From: Dipteris shenzhenensis
Lineage: Eukaryota; Polypodiophyta; Polypodiopsida; Gleicheniales
Strand: one strand, 5' to 3'
NCBI GenBank assembly: GCA_047967505.1
Contig: CM106541.1
Length of the DNA stretch: 64,000 bases
Of the stretch, positions 34,601 through 46,600 are shown piece by piece. A program made the position numbers and the translations under genes. The notes beneath the pieces are model-generated. The model worked only from the letters and a program-made list of their open reading frames with translations, did not search any database and was not told the origin of the DNA. The stretch's first letter is position 1, and every line of letters starts with the position of its first letter.

Positions 34601-37600
34601 AAACAGAATTATCTGATGTAGTAAAATCCTGTGGTAGATGGAAATCTCTAGGATGGGATGGTCTCACTGTTAATTATTTCTTGCATACTGGGATATCCTT
34701 AAATCAACTTCGTTGTGTATGATCAATTCTACTTGGGAAAATCAACACATGCCAGATTCCTCGAAAAAAGAGCTTGTAAAACTTCTTCCCAAAAAGCAAA
34801 TTTGTGAATCCTAGTTGATCGTATCAAAGGGTATTTGCATGATGGCCTTCATCCTGCACAATATCGGTTTGTCACTCGCAAGCCTATCACTGATAGTATT
34901 GCAAATGCCTATGTTGGAATAGAATACGCCAAATACACATAAACACACATAGATCTATAAATACCCACAGTCCAATTTCCACAATCAACACGAATATATA
35001 TGATTCACATGTGGGGTTGGAAACATTACAAGAGATAGTATGTGAAAAAGTTGGCATATCATACACATCATTTGCAGCAAATGTAGATGTAAAGACATTT
35101 ATAAAGCTACAGCTTCTAGAATATTTTAGAATATGGAATTGTGGTTCTCCTTATTTATCCCTAAGCATGCCATGGGATGGAATTCCAAGGCACCTAAATA
35201 GATATTTCTAAAGGCAAGGTCATTCTTCTGTTGGTGCTCTCTCTTGAGACAATCAACAAATTTCTGGAATACGAGGTAATGACCTAATAAGCTCCATATG
35301 AAGTAGAAGTACATAAAGCAAGTTCAAGCAAAAATGCTGGTAAATGAATTATCTTCTCTCTGATAACTTAGAAGATTCAACTCTACCACTTTGAAAATGT
35401 CACAAATTCTGTCTCACACACTAAGAATTGGTATGCCTTCCATATGTATCAATTTAAAAGTAGCATGAAAAGGAAACATCAGCCTTAATAAGATTGAAAT
35501 TTGTGCATCTTTTGTCATATAAATACTATACATACCTTGCCTTCAAAAAGAGAAGCATCGTACAATCGCTCTGAACACAAGTTGTAGACCTTGTATTTTC
35601 CCTGAAAGGAAAAAAGTATTAGTAAGTGAACAACAATTTTAAAGCCTTTGATTTTGAATAAGAGGTATTGAACAATAGCTCCAAGAAAATAGATAATCCG
35701 CATCAATTTTTGTCAAAAAACATGAACTAAATACAAGGCTAATATAGATACTATGTACATAAAGCATCTAAAATCTGTACTCTTTCTATTATAACATGAC
35801 AAATGTAAGGCATGAATAAAGAGACTATGGAAGATTCTAACAAGCAAAGCATCTAATTCCCATATATCAGTGAATGCAGCTATCATGACATGTAATCTAG
35901 GTATATCTACACGAGTATGTATTCAAAAGATAGAAAATAGCATAAGGCAAAGGCAGTCACCATGAAATTCTCTATAAGAAGTTACTCTCTGTTAGTCTGA
36001 TGATAAAGAATACGACGAAGGTGGAGTTCGACGATCGTGTGAGTCGGATGATGAAGAATAGGATGAAAGTGGAGTTCGGCAATCATGAAGAAGGAGTGGA
36101 ATAGAATGGATTATACTTGACCAATGTACTGATGGTTCAAGAAATGTCAAATAGCTCAAGATTATGGCATGAGAGGTTTGGTCATGTCAGCTACGGTATC
36201 CTATCAGAGATGAAGAAGGATGGAATGGTGGATGGACTTCCACCAATAGTAGGGATTAAAAGCATCTACAAGACTTTCATGAAAGGCAAGCAACACCAAG
36301 AGCCTTTCCCATAGGAGGCCACATTCAATGCCAAAGCCCCTGGTGCTCTCCAACATTTTGGAAGGAGAAGGCAACTCAAGATATTATGCATGGACAGAGG
36401 GGAGAGTTCACCCCGGAAGCTTTCAACACTTACTGTAAGAAAAACAGAATCAAGAAACAACGCACCATAGCTCGCACATCACAGCAAAATGGAGTGGCTG
36501 AGAGAAAGAACAATCTCATCATGGAGGTGTAGAAACTTCCCAAGGCCTCCTAGGGTGAGGCGGTTCATGCAGCCATTCAAAGCCTAAGCACGACAAAGAC
36601 TTATGGCAGTCAAGGAGAAGACCATGTACCAAGCTTACTACAGTAAGAAGCTGGCATTTCTCATTTGAAGATTTTTTGTTCTACAGCATTTGTGCATGTT
36701 CATAAGGATGACAAGAAGAAGCTAGATCCATGTTTTGTACTTGGATTTTGACATCTAGATGTCCCCACCTGTGAGCCCCCGATTTTAGGGGAGAAGGGGG
36801 CAGTAGATGATAGAGGGCTGGGGACGGATACTCAGCACATACCCGGAATCAAAGGAGGAGGGGATCTGCAGCAGACATCGCGGATCTGAGGCGCCTGGAT
36901 ATTGCGCCATCTCTTGGGCAGCAGCAGGGTCCAGCAGATGGGTCTGCAGGGCTGCACAATGGCCTGGCAGCAGCAGCAGATGTGCCCAGCACATGGGCCT
37001 TATATAGAGCCATGAAGGAAGTCAGCTGACAGGCCGACCTGTCAGGTCGGTTAGGGGGCCAGCCAGCCAGCGCATACAGCAGGGGCGGACCCCCTGCCGG
37101 TCGGTTTAATGGCCCAGATCATGGGCTATATAAAGCCCTTCACTCCCCACTTTTCTCATGTGTGCAGCAGAAGCCCCCACCACAGGCAGCGCAACACACA
37201 CTTGTGAGAGACCATCTTTGGCAGAGAGATCCAGGGTTTATCCCAGCACCTTGCTGGAGGTTTTGTCGAGCTCATCCTGAGTGAGTTTTCCCACGGTTTG
37301 CCGGAGATATATATCTGAGTTCTCTCTCATCTCTATGCTGTCTATTCCCAGTGAGGCTTGCATCATTGTGATCATCTGTTAGAGTGTATACTGGAAGCTG
37401 AAGGGTCCGGAGGTGTGACTGATTCTATCCTTATATTTCCAACATGGAATCAAGGAAAGGTTTCCAGCTCTAGGTTATCACCTCGAAGAAAGGAGTTCCT
37501 CTACACGAAGGAGACTCCTATTCAACTCAGATTTGCGCAGAGGTCAATATATTTACTGCAAGTATATTTTTTAGTTTTGCTGTGTGTTATCACAGCAAAG

Positions 37601-40600
37601 ATGGCGCAGTCAGAAGCACCCATAGCCTCTACAACCACTGCTTGTCCTTCCTCCTCCTCTTCTCGTCTTCCTTTTTCTTTTATCCTAAACTTTGGCAGTC
37701 TGGGAAGCTGAATGGGACTAACTACCCCATATGGAAAGCGAAGATCAAGAGCCATCTCGCAGCTTGGAAATTGTGGATGCTCGTGACGGGCCTTGATGAA
37801 AGGCCAGAGTACATACTGAACACCAAGGGAAGATTACTAATGCCGGTAGATGCGGATGACCTTACAGCGTGGGAAGATAAGGATGCCTAGGCCCTAGCCA
37901 TGCTGATAGGGACGACGGATTCCCCACATCCAGATGGCGGAGACGTCTATAGAGGCGTAGTCCATACTGAAGGATTTGTATGAGACAAACAATACGTCTC
38001 GGATCCTCACTCTCCAACATGAGTTGTACAATTTGGACATGAGTGGCGGAGACAACGTACATGACCACCTGACGAAGATCAAGGTGGTGAGGAACCAACT
38101 CGGGCCAAAAGGTAGACTCGAGTCAATTGGCACTGCTGACACTTTACAAGCTACCTAGGAGTTTAGTTTCAAGAGCTTCATGACAACAGTCACTTCGGGA
38201 CAGAGGACCAAGCCTCTCACATTTGAAGAACTTGGCCCTTTACTGTTGTAGGAGGAGGCTCGGGAGAAACTGTTCAATCAATTGGACTAGAAAGCACTTG
38301 AGGCAAGGGACAAGCCTAGCAAAGGCAAGTCCAAGGATTCCAAGACCAACAAGACCAAGGACGCAGAGAGGAAGAAAGTTTCTACTACGAACAGCTTGGT
38401 CATTCAGCCAAGGAATGTTGAAAGAAGAAGGAAGACCTAAAGTGGAAGAGGGAGTCCAAGAACAAGGAGGATCCGAAGAGTGACTCAACCAACGTCACTA
38501 CCGGTGCACTTTTCTTGATTAGTGAGTACTACTCAGCATATGCAGTAAGTGAAGGCAAGGAAGGCTGGTATGTCGACAGTGGAGCCTCAAAGCACACGTC
38601 AAACAAGAAAGAATGGTTCAAAACCATGGAAGGTACCCATCTTGACTCCAAGGTAACAGTGGGGATAACCGTACATGCCTTGTGAAGGGTGTTGGTAGTA
38701 TCCCATCATCACGACTACAGGAGACGAGAAGTTGATATCCAATGTACTCTATGTACCAAACTTGTGCAAAAGTCTTTTGTCTGACAGCCAAATGGACAAA
38801 CACAACACGTCGGGACTGTTCGACAATGGAAAATTCATTGTCACATCCAGGAGAATAGACAGGTAGTTGCTCATGGTGTTGAAGAGCATGGGCTATACCT
38901 GCTCAACGCTTTGTTAGTACATGGGGACCATGGAAGATCCAAATTATGGCATGAGCGGTTCAATCACATCAACTATGGTACTCTGGCCGAGATGCAAAAG
39001 TCCAAGATGGATTGACTTCCACCAATTGCATGGAATGATCGTGCCTACAGGGCTTGTTGGAGGGCAAGCAACACAGGGACACATCCCACAAGAGGCCTCA
39101 TCACAGGCCAAGAAGCTGCTGGAGTTGGTTCACGCTGACATTTGCAGCCCGATGTCGACAAATTTATTCGCAAGTTCATGCTATTCTCTATTATTTGTGA
39201 AATCATATTCCCTATTATTTGTGGATGATTTCATTCATATGACCTGCATATATTGCCTGGCCAAGAAACCTCAGGCTTATGAGAAATTCAAGGAATGGAA
39301 GGCCAAGTTAGAAAAGGAGACCGGGGAGGAAGTCACAGCCTTCCACACGGAGAAGGGAGAGGGAGTTCACTTCTACTAAATTCAATGATTTCTGCAAAAG
39401 CACAGAATCAAGCGGCAACTTACTGTAGCCCGCACATCTCAGTAGAATGGGGTTGCTAAGCGGAAGCACAAGTCCATCACAGAGATAGGTTCAACAATGC
39501 TGCGAGGAGAAGTCTCTAAAAAGCTTACTGGGATGAAGCCATGAACACTGCCGTTCACATCCTCAACAGAACCAAGGCCAAATATGTTGACAATATGACT
39601 CCATACGAAGCTTACTATGGTAGAAACCTACAATATCTCATTTGAAGATTTTCGGTTCTAATGCATTTGTTCATGTGCACAAGGATGAAAGGACGAAGCT
39701 TGATTCCAAAAGCAAAATATGTATCTTTCTCGGATTCTATTAAGAATCCTGGGCTCATCGCTTCTTCGACCCGATGAAGAAGCAAATCTTTATTGACTGG
39801 GATGTGATCTTTGAATAGACAGAGCCCAAGACTAAAGAGTAGGATCAAAAACTTCCCGAACCCAAGGTGCCATTCAAGAGGTGGAGAAGACTGAAACACC
39901 CAAGGACGAGGAGGAGTAGGATGAACCAATACCAGCTCCAGAAGCATCCCCAGAGAGAAGCAGCTACCTCTTCCCTTTCTACTGCTTTCGAACTGAGTGA
40001 TAGAGATGATCTTCACTGGGAAAGGATGTTGTACTCAAGCATAGGGAGAAGCAAAGGATTAGCGGAGGCCATAATGTCAGCAAGCCGGTCTGCACCAAAG
40101 AGAAGAGCGATACGACGTTGAAAGAAGATCTTGCATCTCAACATGACATGAACTGATATATATCGAGGAGACTGGAGTTTGAAGGGGCTGATTGGATCGA
40201 ATGAGTAGGTTCCGAGGAAACATTGCACCTCCTTCATAGACACCTTTACACTTAGCTCAAAACACTCTCCAAACTATCATGGGCTTCGCTCTAATATAAG
40301 TTTCGTAAGAAACGAAGAAGCAGTCGGAAAGATATGGGAAGTTTACTGAACATGGAAAAAAACTGCCTGAAAAAAAACAGTCACACACAGGGAGTCATAG
40401 ATTTTTTGTTTGACATCTAATACAATAACTGAAGACATAGGATGATGCTCCTTGATCAAAGAGAAATTTTACAACTGTGCTTGCCTTGCTATTGATTGTG
40501 ACCTTGGCCTCTGCCCACTAAGTCGCATAATCTGTGGCCGCCAATAAATAATGCTTGCCTTGAGATGAGCGAGGGAGTGGTCCCACAAAATCTAACCCCT

Positions 40601-43600
40601 ACTCTCAAATGGTCTATATGCTGGAATAGGCTTCAAGGGCCTAGGAATCAACTGTCGCCTTTCAAACTTTTGGCATACTTTAAAACTTCAACACCATTCA
40701 TATACATCCTTATGGAGGCGTGGCCAAAAGTAACCTGCATTAAGAATTCTTCTAGCTGTGCTCACTCAAGCAAAATGACCGGAGCATTCATGACACATTT
40801 CTAGGATTCTCCTAGTCTCCATGGGATGGACCACCCGACAGAGCACCTTATCTTTTCCCAATTTATAAAAAATGTCATCAATAATAGTATAGGGACAAGC
40901 CTTCCTTACCAATCTCTGCTTCTGTTGTGGAGTTAACCCTCGAGGAAACATGCCTTCTTTCACATATTACTGAACATCTTTCAGTTCTGGCCATCCAATG
41001 TCTACCAAAGAAACCTTCCCCCGGTCTTGTACTACAATGGCTTGAGTAGCTAACTCATCTGCCCTTTGATTTTCTTTTCTGTTTATGTGAACAAAATTGC
41101 AAAAATCAAATTGACTACATAGTGCCATAGCCTTTTGATTAAGCTCCTTCAAATAAGGACTTCTTGTCTTGTAATGCCCTTGCATTTGCTTTATAATAAG
41201 CTGAAAATCTCCTCTTACTTCCAATTCTTTAACTTAACTTTGAAGACAACCCTCCAAACCAAGAATCAAAGCATTATACTCCGCTGCATTGTTAGTTGTA
41301 ACTTAACTTTGAAGACAACCCTCCAAACCAAGAATCAAAGCATTATACTCCGCTGCATTGTTAGTTGTGATACCTGGAAGCTCTTGTCCTCTTGCCCACA
41401 TCTCTTGACCTTCAAAATTCATCAAGACTATCCCCCCAGCTCCTTGTTGACGTGAAGGACTAAAATCCCCAGAAAAATAGAAGACAAAAGCTGTTGGTGG
41501 TGTCTCTCTTTCCTTATTAATGTCCTCCTTATATTTCTTTTCTTCTCTTAGATCCTATCGTCCTGTGAGCAAATCTACCATAGTTCTAAGAACCATAGTG
41601 CCCTAGCCTTTTGATTAAGCTCCTTCAAATAAGGACTTCTTGTCTTGTATGCTCTCACACATACAAATCCACATACCCATACATACTTGAGCATCCATTT
41701 ATACAAAGTCTTCGTATTGAGTTTCTGTCGGCACTCCGGAGGTGAAGGGCAAACTCAGCCATGACGAAGGCTAGCACTAAAGGAGAAGGCTAATCAAAAA
41801 GTAGTCCAAATCTCTTCATTCAAGCTACAACTGCTTGTGAAGTCTAAACGATTTCATTTTAGTCTCTCCCAAACGAGCATCTCAATCTAAATCTAGCTGA
41901 TAGGGCAACTTACCATGTAAGATAGAAAGAATTATCGCAATACCAGCAGGCCGCAACTTGGACGAAAACTTCACAAGGTAAAATTTGCATGTCCGCTAAT
42001 ACGGTAGAAGCATATACCTACATGAATCTAGGAACATTCCTAAACTCATCCTCTAAAAACACAACATAGTGCAGTTTCAATCTCACGAGAGTCACTCATA
42101 AGATTGAAAACCATAAACTCCATCACTCATAGCAGGGACTAGCTACTATGACATCCCCACTGACGTCATTAACACCCAACAGCGGGTCTACACCATAGTA
42201 TAAATATATGCTCTCACACATACAAATCCACACACCCACATATACTTGAGCATCCATTTATACAAAGTGACATCCCCACTGACGTCACCAGCGCCCAACA
42301 GTGGGTATAGACCATAGTATAAAAGTATGCTCTCACACATACAAATACACACACCCACACACACTTGAGCATCCATTTATACAAAGTCTTTGTACTGAGT
42401 TTCTGTCGCTACTCTGGAGGTGAAGGGCAGACTTAGCCATGATAAAGGCTAGCACTGAAGGACAAGGCTAATCAAAAAGTAGTCCAAATCTCTTCATTCA
42501 AGCTACAACTACTTGTGAAGTCTAAACGATTTCATTTTAGTTCTCTAAAACGAGCATCTAAATCTAAATCCAACTGCTAGGGCAACGCACCATTTAAGAT
42601 AGAAAGAATTATCGCAATACCAACAGGCCGCAACTTGGACGAAAACTTCACAAGGTGTAATTTGCATGTCCGCTAATACCGCAGAAGCATATACCTAGAT
42701 GAATCCATGAACATTCCCAAACTCATCCTCTAAAAACACAACATAGTGCAGTTTGAATCTCACAAGAGTCACTCATAAGATTGAAAACCATAAACTCCAT
42801 CACGCATAGCAGGGACTAGCTACTATGACATCCCCACTGACGTCATCAGCGCCCAACAGTGGGTGTAGAACATAGTATAAAAGTATGCTCTCACACATAC
42901 AAATCCACACACGCACACATACTTGAGCATCCATTTATACAAAGTCTTCATACTGAGTTTCTGTCGCCACTTCGGAGGTGAAAGGCAAACTCAACCATGA
43001 CGAAGGCTAGCACTAAAGGAGAAGGCTAATCAAAAAGTAGTCCAAATCTCTTCATTCAAGCTACAACTGCTTGTGAAGTCTAAACAATTTCATTTTAGTC
43101 TCTCCCAAACGAGCATCTAAATCTAAATCTAGCAGATAGGGCAACGCACCATTTCAGATAGAAAGAATTATCGCAATACCAACAGGCCGCAACTTGGACG
43201 AAAACTTCACAAGGTAAAATTTGCATGACCGCTAATACGGCAGAAGCATATACCTAGATGAATCCAAGAACATTCCCAAACTCATCCTCTGAAAACACAA
43301 CATAGTGCAGTTTCAATCTCATGAGAGTCACTCATAAGATTGAAAACCATAAACTCCATCACGCATAGCAGGGACTAGCTACTATCGCATCCCCACTGAC
43401 GTCATCAGCGCCCAACAGTGGGTGTAGACCATAGTATAAAAGTATGCTCTCACACATACAAATCCACACACCCACACATACTTCAGCATCCATTTATACA
43501 AAGTCTTTGTACTCAGTTTCTGTCGACACTCCGGAGGTGAAGGGCAAACTCAGCGATGACGAAGGCTAGCACTAAACGAGAAGGCTAATCAAAAAGTAGT

Positions 43601-46600
43601 CCAAATCTCTTCATTCAAGCTACGACTGCTTGTGAAGTCTAAATGATTTCATTTTAGTCTCTCCCAAACGAGCATCTAAATCTAAATCTAGCTGATAGGA
43701 CAACGCACCATTTAAGATAGAAAGAATTATCACAATACCAACAGGCCGCAACTTGGACGAAAACTTCACAAGGTGAAATTTGAATGTCCGCTAATACGGC
43801 AGAAGCATATACCTAGATGAATCCAGGAACATTCATAAACTCATCCTCTAAATACAACATAGTGCAGTTTCAATCTCACGAGAGTCACTCATGAGATTGA
43901 AAACCATAAACTCCATCACACATAGTAGGGACTAGCTACTATGACATCCCCACTGACATCATCAGCGCCCAACAGTGGGTGTAGACCATAGTATAAAGGT
44001 ATGCTCTCACACATACAAATCCACACACCCACACATACTTGAGCATCCATTTATACAAAGTCTTCGTATTGAGTCGGCACTCTGGAGGTGAAGGGCAAAC
44101 TCATTCATGACGAAGGCTAGCACTAAAGGAGAAGGCTAATCAAAAAGTAGTCCAAATCTCTTCATTCAAGCTACAACTGCTTGTGAAGTCTAAACGATTT
44201 CATTTTAGTCTTTCCCAAACGAGCATCTAAATCTAAATCTAGTTGATAGGACAACGTACCATTTAAGATAGAAAGAATTATCGTAATACCTACACGCCGC
44301 TCCATTTCTTCATGCCTTGTTTTCACCTCTGTAAGTTGTCGACTAACATAATAGATGGGTTGCATTCTACATGCCTCTCCTTTTTGTAGCAATATAGCAC
44401 AACTCAACATAAAGATACACTTCAATTTACATAAAAGTCTTGAGACTAAACAGGTGGCTTCAATATTGGGCCCAAGGACTCATGGCCTCCTTAAGTTGCT
44501 GAAAAGACTCTTGTTGCTCCACACCTCATTTGACAGGAACTCCTTTTCTTATCAACAAGTTCATGGGATGCACTATCTCTGTGAAATCATCACAAAAGCA
44601 TTGACAATACTTGCTTTTTTCTAGAATTCTGCGAACACCAGTGACACTCTCAGGACTTGGCAATGCCATGATTGCTTGAACCTTGTCGGGATCCATTTGC
44701 AACTTAACCGATGAAGAAGAAGAGACAAGGTCTAGCTTCGAGGAGTCCAGCTCAAAGGATGAAGTGGAAGGAGTGGCCTTTGGTCTTTGTCTTGGTATTG
44801 ATCGGGATGAGTCAGGAGGGAACAAGGTGGTGGTACAAGATCCTGTAGAGACACTTCATGTGGAGGATATGGAGCACACTAAACAACGCCAACGCAATGA
44901 AGAGCTTCTTGATGATTCTCTATTAGGTAGTGAGAAGCTCCAGTACTTTGATATGTTAGATGATTTTTCATATCTCTTTGCAACAAGCTATTCACAGGTT
45001 CGACCAGTCTCTCTTGTGGAGCACAAGATTGAGTTGAAGCCAGAAAGCAAGCCAATTATGCAAGGCTTAAGGCGATTGGGAATGATCCAAGCTGAGGTAC
45101 TAAAGAAAGAGTTAACACAACTACTTGAGGCGGGATTTATCTTTCCTGTTGATGATTCAGAATGGAAATAAGTCGCGAGTTTGTGTGGACTTTTATCCTT
45201 TAAATACATGCACTAAGAGGAATCATTTTCCTTTGCCATTCCAAGATGAAATACTAGACCAAGTAGCAAGGCATGAGAGGTATTCTGTATGTGATGGGTA
45301 TTCTGTACTTTCAAATTCGTATTCAGGAGGAAGATCAAAAGAAAACATTATTTGTCACACCTTGAGGAGTTTTTACTTACAAAGTGATGCCTTTTGGATT
45401 GATCAATGCATCAGCTACATTTCATACGCTCATAAGTCAAGTGCTCGAGCCTTACTTGGGAAAGTTCATAAGGGTGTTTTTCGATGATTTTTGCAGTTAT
45501 TCTCGGCGCATAGATCACATGAAGAAGTTAAAGATGGCCTTAGCTAGGATTGATGAAGCAAAAGGGTGTCTAAATCCTAGAGTCATTTGGCTCAAACAAA
45601 AGTAGTCTTGTGGGGGCATATTGTGTCTGAAGAAGACTCGCAAACGAATCCTGACAAGGTTCAAGTAATCATGGCATTGCCAAGTCCTGAGAGTGTCACT
45701 GGTGTTCGCAAAATTCTAGAAAAAAGCAAGTATTATCAACGCTTTTGTGATGATTTCACAGAGAAAGTGCATCCCATGAACTTATTGATAAGAAAACGAG
45801 TTCCTTTCCAATGGGGTAGGGAGCAACAAGAGTCTTTTCAGCAACTTAAGGAGGCCATGAGTAAGGACCCAATATTGAAGCTTCCTGATTGGCCTTAATA
45901 GTTTTATGTATAGCAAAGTGTATCTTTGCATTCAGTAGGTGCTGTATTGCCACAAAAAGGAGAGACAGGTAGAATGCAACCCATCTATTATGCAAGCAGG
46001 ATCTAAGAGAAGAAAAGAAATATGAGGAGGACATTAATGATGAAAGGGAGACACCACCAATAGCTTTTGTCTTGTATTTTGATGGGGCTTTTAGTCCTTT
46101 ACGCCAACAAGGAGCCGAGGAGATAGTCTTGATGAATTCTGAAGGTCAAGAGGTGTGGGCAAGAAGACAAGAGCTTCCAAGTATCACAACTAACAATGCA
46201 GCTGAGTATAATGCTTTGATACTTGGTTTGGAGGGTTGTCTTCAAAGTCAAGTTAAAGAATTGGAAGTAAGAAAAGATTCTCAGCTTATTATAAAGCAAA
46301 TGCAAGGGCATTACAAGACAAGAAGTCCTCATTTGAAGAAGCTTAATCAAAAGACTATGGCACTATGTAGTCAGTTTGATTTTTGCAAGTTTATTCATAT
46401 AAAGAGAAAAGAAAATCAGAAGAGGACTTTGACCAGCAACATGAGCCTCCTGCAGATCCTCCAACCAGCAATGATCAGCCACTACCCCATGCCAATTTGC
46501 ATGTTTCTCTTCCACCACAAAATGATCCCACTATTCATGATGCAACAACAAAGGCAAGTTCCCAAATGGCTTCTTGATACATTGAGGGACAGCAAATAAG

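Noticed and set aside
36749-36759. Alternative left limit of the nested Copia LTR (TGACATC) and right limit at 51,009 (TGTTAG)
   Set aside because: No matching target duplication exists with these limits, whereas CTAGA flanks the chosen ones. The polypurine tract position leaves some doubt.
41648-44290. CRISPR array or rDNA spacer
   Set aside because: Units of 558 bp without short-repeat/spacer structure and no rRNA sequence. It is a tandem repeat within retroelement DNA.
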